The notes under the pieces were generated by a model. That model had not been told where the DNA came from and made no database searches. It was given only the letters and a program-made list of their open reading frames with translations. A stretch of 64,000 nt of DNA, from positions 4,218,961-4,282,960 of the forward strand of contig BCIA01000006.1 of the NCBI GenBank assembly GCA_001599815.1, in the 5' to 3' direction. The position numbers and the translations under genes are program-made. Positions 30,672 to 44,568 of the stretch are shown here, one piece after another; the first letter of the stretch is position 1; every line of letters begins with the position of its first letter. Source of the stretch: Furcasterigmium furcatum (Eukaryota > Ascomycota > Sordariomycetes > Glomerellales > Plectosphaerellaceae).

Positions 30672-33600
30672 ATGGCCACGGCGACTTTTCAGAAGACCCG
30701 GGCATTTTTCAGGACGGAAAAGGTACGGAAGATCGAAATCTCTCCAAGCGCCGCTCCATTCATCAACGTATGAGGTGTTGACCCCTGCTGATTCCGTCGC
30801 AGCTCCAGCCGCAGTCCTTTGGCGGCGACGAGACCTCGATTGACGGCGGCACCAGCTTCAAAACAGATTCCGGCTTCAGAATAACGGCATTGGAAGAATG
30901 GCACGCCAAAGTGAGGCTCTCGCGACACCTCAGGAGGAAACAGCCAGCCAGCGGAGGTGGAGGAACGAAAGTGGCACAACAGAATGGGACAGCACACCAA
31001 CCTCGAACGACAACAATACCCAAGACGACTAAGACGACCAAGACGACCAAGCCCGAACCAATCGTTACCGATGAGGTGGCGGACGACCCAAAAGAACCAG
31101 CGACCGCGAAAGCAGCTGTTTCGACGCCAAACGAGAGAAGCAGTTCTAACAGACAACATGAGAGGGTGACCGAAGCGACAGCTTCTTCCTCAACCCCGGA
31201 GCCATCCTCGTCGACGCCCGCTGAGCCTCCGAGGGAGGACAGGCTTCCGAGTACCAGCGCCCCAGAGGACAACCAGCCTCACAGGGAACACCAGCATGAG
31301 CTGGCCCCCAGCGACCCGGTCGAAGAGCCTCGTATCCGGCCAGCAACACCCCCTGGGAAGGGCAAAGGGTTGATCACCACTTCTGCCGACATTCCTTCGT
31401 TCAAAGCCAAGGTTCCCCTTCCCAAGCTCGAGCGTCTGAAGACCGCGAGCCTCGTGGCTCATCTAGACGTTCAGGCTCACCCGGCGCTCGCGACCCGAGC
31501 GGACCGAGAAAAGCTGAAGGACTTCTCGACATTTCTGAGCCCCGTCAAGAACCAGATGAACCTGTTTCGCAAGCAGTTGCCGCGATGCCGACATCATCTG
31601 GTTCAGGTCACCATGCCGGGCCAGACCTCGCCTGAGACGTTCATCTGCATCGAGGGCCTGACAGACACCAACGACATTCGAACCTTTCACAAGGTCATGT
31701 CGCAGACCAGATACCAGTCGCTGTATCATCCCTGGAGGCTCTGCTACGAGGCCTCGGAGATCCATCGCCCTGCCAGCGATGCCGAGACCATCGAGGAACC
31801 GTGGTCCCTTCACGCCGAAACCTTCTGCGGCCGGCTTCTGAAGAGCGAGCTCAGTCTTGCCTCGTGGGTGTCGACGACGGGCGGCTTGATCGAGATCGAT
31901 GGCGAGATCTTCGCCATGACAACGGCCCATTCACCCCACCAAGAGCTGCCATATCCCGATGACCAGACGTTTGACGCGGAGAGCTCGCCCACCCAGACGC
32001 TCGTGAACGAAGACTTCCCAGACGATGCTTACCCTGCCTACATCCTTGCCCAGGCTGGCCAACCGACGGGACAGCGAGACAACGGTCCCGAGGCACATGA
32101 GTCCCGATATCCAACCCCCCTGGTAACTTCGGGCAACGTGGTTGCTCTCGAACAGCACGACATTAAACTGATGACGGTAGACCCATCACATCAGCTCCCA
32201 AATCTCATACGCGTCGACCGGTGGCAATCTGATACACCATCAGGTACCCTGTACGTCGACGGGCTCTGTGACGATCCTGCCGGCATGAGGGCGGCTGCTG
32301 CAACTGGCATGAGCGGCACGTGCTTGGGCCGGATCACGCACAGCCCATCCTTCATCATAGAAGGAGGGAAGAAACCGGAAGAGGTCTGGACGATGATTCT
32401 AGACGATGGCATCAGTGAGCCCCGCGTTCCTCATCCTTTCCGGGCAAGTCTCGGACGGAATATGGCTAATCCTCATTGCTATTTCCAGACTTGAGACAGG
32501 GAGACTCGGGTTCCTGGGTCGGCACCCTCCCTCGTGGACTGCGCCGGGATCGAACATCCCAGGTCATCGGGTCCGTCACGGCGTCTTCTCAAGGACGGGC
32601 CCATATCCGGCTCCTTCAGCAACAGTTCGAAGACATACTCGGAGCAATACCTTCTGCAAAGAAAGTAGGCCTGCCGTCGCCCCTGATCGCATGGCTTGAT
32701 TCCGCGCGGAGCGAGTCGAGGGACATCAGTATCTACGAGATGCTGGATTATTCGTTTGCGATGCGCGAGAGGGACATCTTCGCAACAGCTTTGGCTGGAT
32801 TGCTTGATAGCGCCTCTCATCAACAACGCGTCGACCTGGCCCGGCTGTTGTCCCTGAACGGACGGGACCTCCGAGACGTGCTGGACGGGAGCGCGAACAA
32901 AGCTCTGGTCCTGGAAGCTCCGGGTCAGCCCGGGGAGCAGCCATATTCCCTGGGGCCTACATGGCAGAAGCTGGCCACCGCCTTCTGGGAAACACGCGAT
33001 ACGGTGGTCCTGAAAGACAGCGGCAGGCCTCCCAGCGCCCATCACGCCGACGCGGAGCTGAAGATTACTCCGGCCGCACCCAAGACCTACTTAAGTTTCT
33101 GGGGAAAGCCGCTACGGTTGACAGAAGCCAAAGAAGATGATCCGCCGCCGCAGCCCACAACAGAGCCCAAGCCCTCGGAGTTGTTGGACGGGCCACAAAG
33201 ACCCCAGGCGCCAGGGATCGATGCGTGGGATGCAGAGATGAGCATCGAACCAAGGTCGAGATGGGCCTACATGTGGACTGTGCACGGCTTCGTATCGTCG
33301 GTCATAGGAGCGGTCATCGCCGGAGTCGCGTGGCACCAGCGATACCACGGGGAGGCCGGTTTCCCCTTCGCTGCGCGGGAGGGTGCAGTCGTCGGCGCGA
33401 TATCTGGCGCACTCACGGCGCTTTTGATCTGTGTCGACTTGTTATCCGAGTATACTGCAGCCCAGAACCGTCTCCTGACACTCTGGGGCAGCGTGTGGTC
33501 TGGCATCGCGACCATCGCTCTCACTTTTGCCCGCCCGCTGCTCGTCACCCTGTATCTGTCATCGTTCATGACAACAAGTCAGCGTGAGTCTGGCCCAAAG

Positions 33601-34125
33601 CCGCCCTTTCCCACCCTCGTTGCTTACCCAGATATAGCATCCTCGGTCTTGTACAGCTCTGCGGCCGTGGCATCTCTGCCCCTGCTCGGGAGCTCGGCAT
33701 ATATACGGTCAGCCCTTCACAGGACAGCGCAGGGCCGGGGGGTAGTGAATATCGCCGTTTCACTCTCCCTCATCTTCGCCTTCGAGATCATTACCGCTAC
33801 GGTATTTGTAGCAATGTCTATACAGCTTGGTACGTGAGGCTCGGCGGACGAGCTCCTTCCCTGGTGGTGCGTATGAACTTGGAGAGCTGTTCAGCTAACC
33901 GCGGCATCCATCACAGGCGCCGACCTCTTGAGCTACGAAGCGGCGATCGCCACCACGGCCATCTTCGCGTCCGTTGCTCTGCTGTGGCCTCTGGCGGCCT
34001 TCCCCGTCACGTTTCCGGTCATTTGGTTCCTTTTCAGAAACAGGCTTGTGAACATAGACAAGAAGAGGCAGTCCCACGCCAATGAGATGGAGCGCCGACG
34101 CCGGGCTCAGGAACTGGCTGTATGA
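30672..34125 (+). CDS. Trypsin-like (S1-fold) domain fused to a polytopic membrane region
   Basis: A predicted membrane-bound protein of about 1070 residues. Exons are 30672-30722, 30803-32414, 32489-33829 and 33917-34125. The first exon is inferred from frame and splice sites and is the least certain. Order: Thr/Pro/Ser-rich disordered region (about 50-190); a helical region; a trypsin-like domain at about 350-570 with MTTAH (catalytic His), HDIKLMTV (Asp, like the DIAL motif) and NLRQGDSGSWV (Ser; GDSG spans exons 2 and 3); a linker; then about six spans (for example SSVIGAVIAGVAW, GAISGALTALLICVDL) ending in a basic tail. Similar GDSGSW domains occur in fungal proteins of unknown role. Activity is not proven, but the triad looks complete. 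Confidence 0.75.
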
Positions 34126-35082
34126 GCCCCGGGGGGCTCGGGTCATGTGGATGCAGGACGGGTGGTGTGAATTTGGATATTTCTGAATGCGTATCTCCTG
34201 CCGGGACTGTCTGATCCGAGTGCTCGTAAATTGTGTCTGCGACGGAGCACTATCAACATAAGGGACCTCTGTCGGGAGTGACATCATCCACCTAGCAAAA
34301 CCCCCCATTGGGCAAGTACCTTCCGCTAAGTGGTCCGAGCTCCGGGCCAGGCCGTGCGCTCAGTGGTGCCCCTGGCTGTTGGTCCGGGCAACCACAACAG
34401 CCGAAGCCGCCCACTGACGCAGGGCCCAGGGGTAAACAATCCACCTGAGCCCAAGACCCAAGAGGCCCAACTAAAGTTGCGGCAGCGGGTCCTCGAACAT
34501 CCCGTCCATCGAAGATTCCCCCACACTTTCCGACGTCTGTCAAAAACATCACCACACCTACATCATCGGACTGTGCTTTGACTTTGGTTCTGCTCTGCAC
34601 AGCATCGTCTTTGTGTCACGTCACCACAGCACACGGGCCTCCACACGATAGACTGACCGATCCTGGCTTTGTGCCCTACGCAACCAACCGACTCACCCTC
34701 CCGCTCCCAACCCTGAGATCCTATTCGCCGCCCGAGGCACCTTGAGGTCATCGCGACTACGACCATAACAGTTTCCTGTCCGGTCAACACTCGCCATACG
34801 CCAGTAATACCCCTCCGCACATCGCTCGGATACCTTGTACAGGTACGTTGCGCGAAAGTCCTGCGCCCCCTCCTCCACGCCACGCCTCTCCCCGGGCAGG
34901 CAGGCTTGAGACATCGTCGCGCGACATCGGAGACACGGGCTGTCCGGCTTGAAGCTGACCACGGGACAGGCCGACCAAGACGCCCAGCGCTCGACGCTAC
35001 ACCTACAACTTCTACCTCACCTCTGACGGCCTCGTTGACCCCCTAACTAGGCTGTCGTCTCTTCCGACGCAACGCATTCCCG
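34126..35082. other. Intergenic, promoter of the TOG-protein gene
   Basis: No gene was seen. The last 200 bp before the ATG are C-rich, as expected for a housekeeping fungal promoter and leader. Confidence 0.5.
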
Positions 35083-37860
35083 ATGGGTGACGAGCCAGAC
35101 TACAGCTCCCTGCCCTTGACAGATCGATGGGCCCACAAGGTAAGCCCCCTCACCCTCTGCTACCTCGCTCTTCAGCCGACTGACGAATGATTCCCCGTCA
35201 GGTCTGGAAGGTCCGCAAAGAAGCCTACGAGGAGGGCGCCAAACAGTTCGCTACGAGCGCCGACGAGTATGATGCCTGCTTCAAGCCCTTTCTCCAGGAT
35301 CCCAGTCTCTGGAAGGGCGCCGTCGCCGACTCGAACGTAGCAGCACAGCAGGAGGGCCTCGCCGCCTACTGCGCGTTCCTCAAGTTTGGCGGAAAGGAGC
35401 ATGGGTCGAGGACGCGCGGGCAGACGATCGGCCCCATCTGCGAGAAGGGCCTGCCCTCCACGCGAGCAGCAGCGAAGGAGTCCTCCCTGGAAGCGCTCCT
35501 CCAGCTCATCGAGGTCGATGTGGCCGGCCCGGTCATCGAGGACATGCTTCCGGCCCTGTCCAACAAACAGCCGAAGGTCATTGCCGCTGCGCTCACCGCC
35601 TTTGTCGCCATCTACCACAGCTACGGATGCAAGACCGCCGACCCGAAACCAGCCCTCAAGGCTCTCCCGAAGGCCTTCGGACACGCGGACAAGAACGTGC
35701 GAGCTGCGGCGACCGCTCTGGCGGTGGAATTCTACCGATGGCTGCGCGAAGCCATGAAGCCCATGTTCTGGGGCGATCTCAAGCCTACCCAGCAGACCGA
35801 CCTGGAAGCCCAGTTCGAGAAGATCAAGTCGGAACCCCCGCCCAAACAAGAACGCTTCCTCCGATCACAGCAAGAGGCCATGGCTCGAGCACCGCCCCCG
35901 GGCGCAGAAGGCGACGACGATGGCGGTGACGTCGACGATGTGGACGAGGCCCCGGAGATGGATGCCTTCGACTTGGCTGAACCGCAGGACGTATTGTCCA
36001 AAGTACCCGGCAATTTCCACGACAACCTGGCATCGTCGAAGTGGAAGGAGAGAAAGGAGGCCCTCGAGGCCCTCTTCGCGGTCCTCAACGTTCCCCGCAT
36101 CAAGGATGGCGACTTCAACGAGATCAACAGGGGCCTGGCCAAGTCCATGAAAGACGCCAACGTGGCTGTCGTCACCCAAGCGGCCCAGTGTATCGAGGTC
36201 CTTGCCAAGGGTCTGCGAAAGGCCTACGGCAAGCACCGCTCCGTCGTTATGGCTCCCATCATGGAGCGCCTCAAGGAGAAGAAGGCGACCGTGGCCGATG
36301 CCCTAGGCGCTGCTCTCGACCAGGTGTTCCTTGCGACCAGCCTGGGAGAGTGTCTGGAGGATATCACGACCTTCCTGGGCCACAAGAACCCCCAGGTCAA
36401 GGAGGGCACCATGAAGTTCCTCATCCGCTGCTTGAGGACAACGAGGGACGTCCCGAGCAAGCCCGAGCAGGCAACGATCGTGGAATCCGGCAAAAAGCTC
36501 CTCTCTGAGGGTAGCGAGGGTCTCCGTTCAGGTGGTGCCGAGATTCTGGGTACCATTATGAAGATCATCGGCGAGCGCGCCATGAACCCGCACATGGAGG
36601 GCCTCGACGATATCCGCAAGACGAAGATCAAGGACTTCTTCGAGACGGCAGAGGTCAAGGCCAAGGAGAAGCCGAAGGCGCCGCCACCTGCCCCCAAGGC
36701 AGCGGCAGGTCCTCCCAAGAGACTTGTTGGAGGAGCCAAGAAGGCACCAGCCAAGAAGCCGATCATGCCCCCGACTACTACCAGCGCTCCTCTGCTGGAG
36801 GAAGAACCGCCAACACCGGCCCGGACAGGACCTGCAAAGCTTGGCATGCCGAAGCCCGGCGGTCTCGCGGGACTGAAGGCTCCCCGAGGGCGTCTGGCCG
36901 GTCCTGGCGGTGCTGCCTCGCCCCGTCGTGCCGCCGCGCCCATTATGCCAGATGAGGACCCAGCACCGCCGCCACCGCAACCGAGGATCGGCCTTGGGCG
37001 TGGCGGGCTTGCAGGTAGGTCGCTGGCCAAGCCTGCGGCTGCTCCTATCCAGATGCCCCCTTCGTCTCCGACCCCGTCAAGCGGCCTGAGTGCCGTTGAG
37101 CGCGCCGAGCTGGAGGAACTGCGGGCGTCGAACGAGCGACTGACGCGACAAGTCGAGGAGATGAGGCATGAACGGAGCAAATTCATGTCCGAAATCCAGG
37201 AACTCAAGAACCAGAATGCTGGGCTCATCGAAGACCATACCCGGGATGTCCTCAGCATCAAGGCCAAGGAGACGCAACTGGTCCGGGCAAGGAGCGATGC
37301 TGAGGCTACGGAGCAGACAAACGACCGGCTTCGGCGGGAACTCGACAGGCTAAAGAGGGCTCTCAACAACGCCGAAGGCCTTGCGTCGAGATCAGGCATG
37401 GGCAGCCCAGGAGGTATGTTATGGCCCAAAATTGGTATCACAAAGGCAACGGCTAATGATGAACGCAGTCACTTCGCCGACGCACGACGACGTAGGAATC
37501 TACAGAGACGCGGCGTACGGGCAACAATCCGCAGGTCGCAACCGGATGAGCTTCACGAGCACGCTCTCCGAGGAGAAGGAGAACGGCGAGACGTCGTACC
37601 CCAGGTCGAAACTCAGCCCCGAGCTTAGGTACGGCGGCAGTGGGTACTCATCAGGTCGCGGGAGCCCGGCTAGAGGCTTCCGCAGCGCTGCCGCGACTCC
37701 CATCGAGGACCACGGGGCCTCGTCGCAGCATTCGGACCGCTCCGGCCCCGCGGGTGGCAGCAACGGCGTGGAGAGCTGGAAGCGCGCCGCGGAGGTGACG
37801 AGCCAGCTCAAGGCGAGGATCGAGCAGATGAAGGCCAAGCAGGGCTTCGCCCGCCCGTGA
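35083..37860 (+). CDS. XMAP215/Dis1-family microtubule polymerase (Stu2/Alp14-like)
   Basis: A microtubule plus-end polymerase acting at spindle poles, kinetochores and microtubule tips. Exons are 35083-35139, 35202-37413 and 37469-37860, giving 886 residues. The N-terminus (LPLTDRWAHKVWKVRKEAYE) opens the first TOG domain, which is made of HEAT repeats. A second TOG domain starts near residue 280 (NLASSKWKERKEALEALF) after an acidic linker. A basic Pro/Lys/Ala-rich stretch (about 505-640), suited to lattice binding, precedes a coiled coil at about 645-745 (LSAVERAELEELRASNERL), which would dimerise the protein. Two TOG domains plus a coiled coil is the yeast-type layout. The Ser/Gly-rich tail ends in a short helix. 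Confidence 0.94.
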
Positions 37861-40800
37861 GCGGGCGCTCCCACTGCGCAGTCACTTCCTTCTACCAGCG
37901 GACGCGCGCGCGCTTGGATGTTTATGACACGCCCGGACAACAGCACATGGAACGCAGTGAGTACGTGGCTTGCCTCCGGGTCTGATGACCTGTTCGACTT
38001 GCATATCATTGGCGTTGGAAGAATACCCATTCCATATTCTTTGCGAGAGGAGGGGTCGATTGGGGTGAGGGGAGGTTACATGCGAGGCGGCCTTGCACGA
38101 GCTGCGGGCTTGCAGGTGCTGTGCTCGCGGGGGTTTGGGACGTAATGAAGACGACGAATTGCCATGATATGAGCGTTGCCTGGATCTCGGCTGGCTGTCT
38201 TCTCCTTTGAGGTGTTGCTGTGATTCTTGACGAGACACAGCTAGCGTCGCCCTCTGAGGCAATTCGGCCAGCTGCGCGTATGTTTAATACACTCCGTGGA
38301 GTGAACCTCTCCCTTCCTATGCAGAGGGTTCAACTGTTCCGCGGATAGTACAATCGGTTTCAGGCCACGAGGATCGAACATCGCCCGTGTCTGACAGATC
38401 TATTTTGGTCCCTGCAGGCAAGGGGCACAGATCGTTTCAAGGCTACCCGCGATGTCATCACGCCTCGACTCCCTCCTGTAGCCAACAAGCAATCCGCATG
38501 TACTGTGCCCGCTCGGCAAGGAGCTCCTGTCCATGCCATCGGAAGTCCGCCATGTACCTGGCAGCCTTCGGTTACGATGTCCCGGGGAGTGAGCGTAGAC
38601 GAGCGTTATGCCCCAACGTCCACCACCGGACCGAGGCTTGAATTATTAAGATCAGGCCCAACAAAACGGCGATACCTCCTTTTCAGAGGCATTAGGCCGG
38701 GGAACAACCGTGGGCGCTTGAGAGCTTAAATCCCGAGTTGCCGGTTCGCATTGCCGCCATACTTTATACCAGGTACACTTGGGCATTGAGTTCAGCCCGC
38801 TCTGCGGAACAAAGCCGTCGCCCTGAGATCCGGGCGTCACCCGCCTTAAGCCCGAAAATCTTTCGGCCGGGAGGAAGCAGCACACCAAATGAAAACAATG
38901 CCGTGTTCTTGGATCTGCAGTTGGTGGGTGCGTGGCTTGAGGGGTTGATGAGTATCATTCCCGAGTTTGGGAAACTTGCATGTCCTCTTACATTTACCCA
39001 GTGACTAAAATAGCAGCCTCGCAGGTTTTGATGTGTTCTGCCCGTCAACTGGCCGAGAAGACTTCAGCGCTGCGACTCTCGCCACACAGACTGTCTCGCC
39101 ACTTGAGCGTGAGTTGGCCTTAGTCGTCTCAACCATACCGCCGAGACGGAGATTGACAAGCCACAACAGGTTTCGGCCGACACTCCAGCTTGTACCGTCG
39201 TTGCCGCTCCGGGGCTCCAGGGGATGAACACGAGCACCGGCCTGCTGTGGAGGTTGAGCTCTGGCGCACGCACTGGCCGGCAGATGGCTCGGGACTGTCA
39301 CATGCTTGAGACGAGAGGAACCGAGATCATCATATCATTACCATTACACATTCAATGGGGGTTATGAACCGGGCGGGCACGCAGCGTATGATGGCTCGAG
39401 GGAACATCCACGGTGATACGGACGATGGGCGCCTGAGCCTGAGTCCGCTTTGGGCTGTCATCTCCGCGTTGCATGGCACGCGACTCAAGAGCGCGGAATG
39501 GGTCTGGTTTCTCTGAAACTCCGGTCCGGCAGTTGAGAGAGGCCGTCATCCATGGCATGGGCATCCACACGTGGGTGCGCTCCTTTCAACGTCGATCTCG
39601 GCTTGTGAACACTTGCCGGAGAGTGCCCCTGAGGATAGCTTCACCGGGAGGCTCAGCCCCCTTCATCTCCACGAGAGGGCCCTGCCGAGGCTCGGCGCGT
39701 AACTAGTAGGAGAAGGAGACATTCTGCTGTCTCGATGCCCACTGAAATCGCCATTCTCATTACTGTAATCAACTCCCCCCAGTAGAGTACGTATCGGATT
39801 CCGCTTCCCCGCGGGAGCAGCAGCCAGCGTCATCGAAGCCCTCGTGCCCGAGCGGTCCGGCCTGCGTGTCAGTGATGCATTCGCCGCCGGGCCCTGCGTG
39901 CCGATCGAGCGGCAGCAGGGCGAATCTCGCTGCCCTTGCATTGCGTTCCGCTCCCTGGCGACCGACCGGCCACTGACTGGCTCCTCGCAGCCGCCCCGGC
40001 GTCACCGTCGGTGGACGATTCGGGATCATTCCGTCGCGGGAGGCAAGCTGATGCAGCGCTGCCGTGGCCTGACAGGGCTGGCGACCGCGAGCGCCCCCCG
40101 TACCGCGGCCAGTCAAACGGCTGAGCCATACTACGTAGGGAGACATCTCGCGCCTCGACCCCCTGGCCCTGCCCTTTCGGCCCTGCTGCGTGACCCCGTC
40201 GCGGTGGCGATATTCGACATTAACCTCACATGTGAGCGAGCGCGCGAGCGAGTCGTTGCCACGGCGGGTGCCGCGAATAGGGCTGCCGGGCTGATCTCCG
40301 CCCAGCTGGCCCAGGGCCCTCGGTGAGCTGTCACACTGTTGCGGGCCCAGGGCCGGCCTGGGAGATCATGCAAGGCGATGACGCCCCGGAGTGTTTTCTC
40401 AGGACGACGACGGGATCGGGAGACGCGCCTGTTTTGGGGATAGCCTCGATGTTTGAGCTGCTTTGGTTACGAATACTCCCTCCCCCCTCCAGACACGGAC
40501 ACGGAGGCGATGGGGATGTGCTCAGGGATGTCCCTCCGTCAGATGGGGGCCGCGCGGGCTTCTAGAATAATCATTATTACAAGCAGGCCAGCAAGCGTCC
40601 GCGGCATCCTGGAAAGGTCCGATTCGACTGTCAGTTGGAGCGTAAGCAGCGCAACGTCGAGGATCCGTCGGTCCAGGGGGCCTCCACAACTGAGTCGGCA
40701 TGTAACCGAGCCCTCGAAGTGCACTCGTTCCTCCTGATCTAAGGACTGCTAGCTGCTGTTGTGGCACGTGTCCCCGGCCTCTCGGGTTCTGTACGAGTAT

Positions 40801-43800
40801 ATGCATTAGTCAATAGTCCGATGCCAAAAATGCCATGAGCCCGCTTCGTAGGGCTCAGGGACGGACGGTCTGGACCCTCGGTGCATGATCTCGTGCGGCC
40901 CCAGCGCGTATCGACACCGCGGTGCCTCTCCTCTGGGAAATGCGCCGTCGTGATCACGCGTATAGACACAATAAGCAACCACCGCAGACGGCGTCTCAGG
41001 CGTGACAGAAAGATCCAGATCTGCCCTGGAAAATGTGAGATTCTCCCGGGACCCGCCGGAGCCGAAGAACCGACTGGCTGTTGTGTGCGACTCGGGCCGG
41101 ACTGGGAGCCTTCGTATATCCGTATAGGAGGGCAGCAAGGGCAGGTCCCATGCGCTCGCTGCATGCCCAGGCGATTAAGGGATGCAAGACGCTGACAAGT
41201 GGCCCTGGGCTCTGATCTTTGCCTTGCGCTGCGGCAAGTTACATACCTCCGCACCACATGTGCCGGTTCTTACCGCACTTGGCGGCTCCCTTCGAGAATA
41301 GACGAGGGGATCCTTCTGGATTTGCGGGGTACCTACATCTACCGGCTTTGGAGGATTTCCATGATGCTTTGCGGAGGGGGTTTACCGGGGGGAGGGAGAT
41401 GCAGGTCTGATATCAGTCTGGCATGCTGAGAGAGAGCCGAAAGTCACTCAAGAGCACGTCTGCCCTCGACCTGAGAGCCATCGGGCGCCGCTCTCCATAT
41501 TGGCTTCGACACCTGCATCAGGTACACATACACATACACCCGTAGCAAACACCGTGATCTACAACCAAGGAGGAACTCGATCCCAGCCCTCTTGGCGCAC
41601 GCCCTGAACCTCCCAGCTAACAACTCTGTCCGTCTGCCGCACCATGGTCACCTCGCGAAGCAAAAGACGCACCGGACGACGGATCTCGGACTTGCCTACA
41701 GCAGCATGCTGTACGGGCGCCACAATCACACGAGCCCTGCCAACACTATAGGGCTACTTGTATCCGGTCACCCGGTGTCGTCAGCGGCGGGGTGCCACAT
41801 GCAACAGCGCAGGTATCATGACTCGCCCTTCAACAAATTTCCTGATGGTTTGAGCCTTTTTGCTGCATCTGGGGAATGAAATGTCGGCGGTGGACCAGCT
41901 CATCGTGGCGCAGCACGGCCAAGCGCCTTCAGGGCAGAATATCCGGCGCCCGGGTTTGCTTCGGGGCCCGACGAGCGCGGGGGCGCGTGGGATCGAGTTC
42001 CTTGGGCTGAAGGTTCACCTTGGTTGAACCATCACCGGCCGATGAACCGTCCAACCTTCTGCTGTCGGGTGCGCCGACGACGACGATGCTGCTGCCCGCG
42101 ACCTTCGGACCCCGTGTGCTGGGAGCGCTGCAGGGAGAGCGTCGCGATGGATTCACTTCCACGTCTGCTCCCCTTGAACGGCGTGTCCGTGCCTGCGCAT
42201 GCCTTCCTGAACAGGACGGTAGATCGGGGGGCGTGCGGACATAATTCCTCCCAGTTTGGACGGGGACCTTGTTTCGAGGACCGCCCGGCGCTTGCTGGCG
42301 ACACGACGACTGAAGCAGAAGGTGAGGAGGGCAATCATCAGTATTCCAGACGAGGCATTCCCTGCCCCAGGGTCCGGTCAGTCCAGCCCTGGGCTCGGCA
42401 GTTGGGATGCACCGGGGGCCCTGACGCGCAAGCAGGAGACATCATCTGTCGAGCGTCGTCTGGCATCTGGCGACGATGCCGCCCTGGCCACGCTGAACTG
42501 CCGGGCACCTCGACAAGCTGGAGCGCTAGCTCTGCGTCCTGGTTGGCAAGCTGGCTGGCTAGCTGCTCTGGGCAGCGAGTTCCAGGTTTCCAGACAGTCT
42601 CCTGATCCACCCGCCGCTCCGTTGATCGATGTTTCAGCAGTCGTCCGCGGAGGTGATTCGTCGCCGGGGCTCGGGGTATGAGCGAATGTAGGAACCGGGC
42701 CGTCTAGCACTGGCACCTAGCGCAACGGGGCGCTGCTCGGGTTGGTCCCCTATTACTTGGACTGCACATCGGGGTACTATTCACTGGTGAATTGTAGTAG
42801 GGTCCGTCGGATAAAGCGCAACGGACAGTGAGGCAGGGCAGAGCGGGAATGTCTCAGGAGCTGTGCGCAGCGGCGGCGCTACGAATACACAAGTTCGGTA
42901 CTTTGCGCACGCCAGCCAGCCCTGTGAAATGCCAAGTTCCAACCGGACGAGAGTGCTCGGCTCTTGGCCCTCCGCGACCCCGGGCCAACGGCCGTGAGGA
43001 TGGGTAAGGAACAGAGGGCGCCTTGGCCGGCACTCGAGGTACTGCCACGGGGCGTTGAGCTTCCTTCAGGAATGCGCCGCGGGACCTGGCGCGAAGGGAG
43101 CATAATTACCCAAGCAGATGCCTCATCGGAGTATGATATCATCAAAAGCAAGCCCGTCATCCCGTCCGTCCCGTCATGTCGCGGTGGACTACCGCATCTG
43201 AGCACGGCCCCCGAAGCGTGCGCCTGGGTCGACACCCCCCTGCCCGCGGGAACCAAGGAGGGTCAACCCTGTCGCGAGGTCTCGGTGATCTGCCTGCACT
43301 ACTTGCGACCTGGCCAATCGAGGTCAGCCCAGGCGGTAGGGCTGAGGAGCTTGCCAAGTGCCCGCTGCCGTCGAAGCAGCAGCTCGTGCTCGTGGTGGCC
43401 AGGACACGAAGCGAATCGAATCGCCGTCCGGGCAGGATCTTCGGCGCACCGCCGCCCTCGTCGTCGGCGTCCATTGGGCGTGCCGCGTCTTTGTCATGCT
43501 GACTGACTGGGCGCTGCGTGGGCTGCGTTTCTCTGTTCCAGCCGCACCGCGCGCCGCTCGCCTGTGCCTCATTTGAGTTTCCATCAGATGCACAGTGTTG
43601 AGCGGGCGGGCAGACATTTCTCAATCCGCGGTTCAGGTAATAACTATTAGAACTAGTTATTGTTAGTCGAGGGGCCCAGGCTGCTGATCGAATGTATTAG
43701 TCCTGAGAACTATGACCTCCCTCCACCAAAAGAAAAAGGGGGGACGCGGACAACCTTGAATTTCCTCTCTGCCTGTACTTGTAGGCCCGATTCGGAAGGT

Positions 43801-44526
43801 GTTTCGTCTGTGGCCAGGAAGCTCAGTTCGCCCTTGGGTAAATACTAGTTGACGAGTTGGCAAGTGGCTGCTGCTAAAGTGGAAGAGGAACAGGTGCGGC
43901 GCCGGGCCAAGGAGCAGGACTTGGCAAAGCCTCCGCCACTATTTCTCAGTTGCCGCACCGTATTTCAGACTCGATGGACTGGACGGAACTCCATTGATTT
44001 GGCTCCAGCGAGGTCCCCGAGTCCCAGTGTCCCAGTGGTCCGGACGCCCATCCCCCGGACTGCTAGCTTCCCCGACGTTCCTCGGAAATAGGGGCTAGCG
44101 CGACGCTTTGTTCCCCGGGTGGCCAGACGTTGGGCATCATGTTCAAAGTTCGCGGGCGCGGTCGGCTCGCCAGCAGCAGAGAGGAAACGGTGGGTAGGAA
44201 GTACTTTGTAAGACAGTTGGTACTTTTTGAGGTCCGGCCTGGAAATATCACTGCTGCTGCTGCGGGGAAACCAGGTACCAGGTAGGTGTTCATGGGGGAT
44301 CTGATCCCGGTCCGTTTGTAAGGTACTAAGGAATTACTGCCTGTCAGTGCTGCTGTGGCTCATCGGGCGGGTAAGATCTTGAGAGTGTGCCCGACTGGTG
44401 GCCCTGCGGCGGACCATCTGACAATCACAATCCCATCAGACTTTTCCCTGACTTGATCGACTTGGCCATGACGTGCCAGGAGATGCGTATTCCTGCTCGG
44501 CATTAAGAAGCGGCGTCGCCGAGTGA

Positions 44527-44568
44527 GTGCGATGTGCGATGTGCGATGCAACGCGATGCGATGCGATC
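44527..44568 (+). repeat. Imperfect GCGAT/GCGATGT microsatellite
   Basis: About 42 bp made of GTGCGAT and GCGAT units, with one interruption (GCAAC). Confidence 0.8.

Noticed and set aside
36224..37441. 405-residue open frame antisense to the TOG-protein gene
   Set aside because: It is a mirror of GC-rich codons on the plus strand. It has no domain, and the plus-strand protein has clear TOG domains.
39844..40326. 160-residue open frame in the gene-free region
   Set aside because: Ala/Arg/Pro composition follows GC content; similar frames occur on both strands, and there is no domain or splice context.
42024..42681. Overlapping frames of 140-193 residues
   Set aside because: Several frames are open at once over the same bases, typical of GC-rich non-coding DNA.
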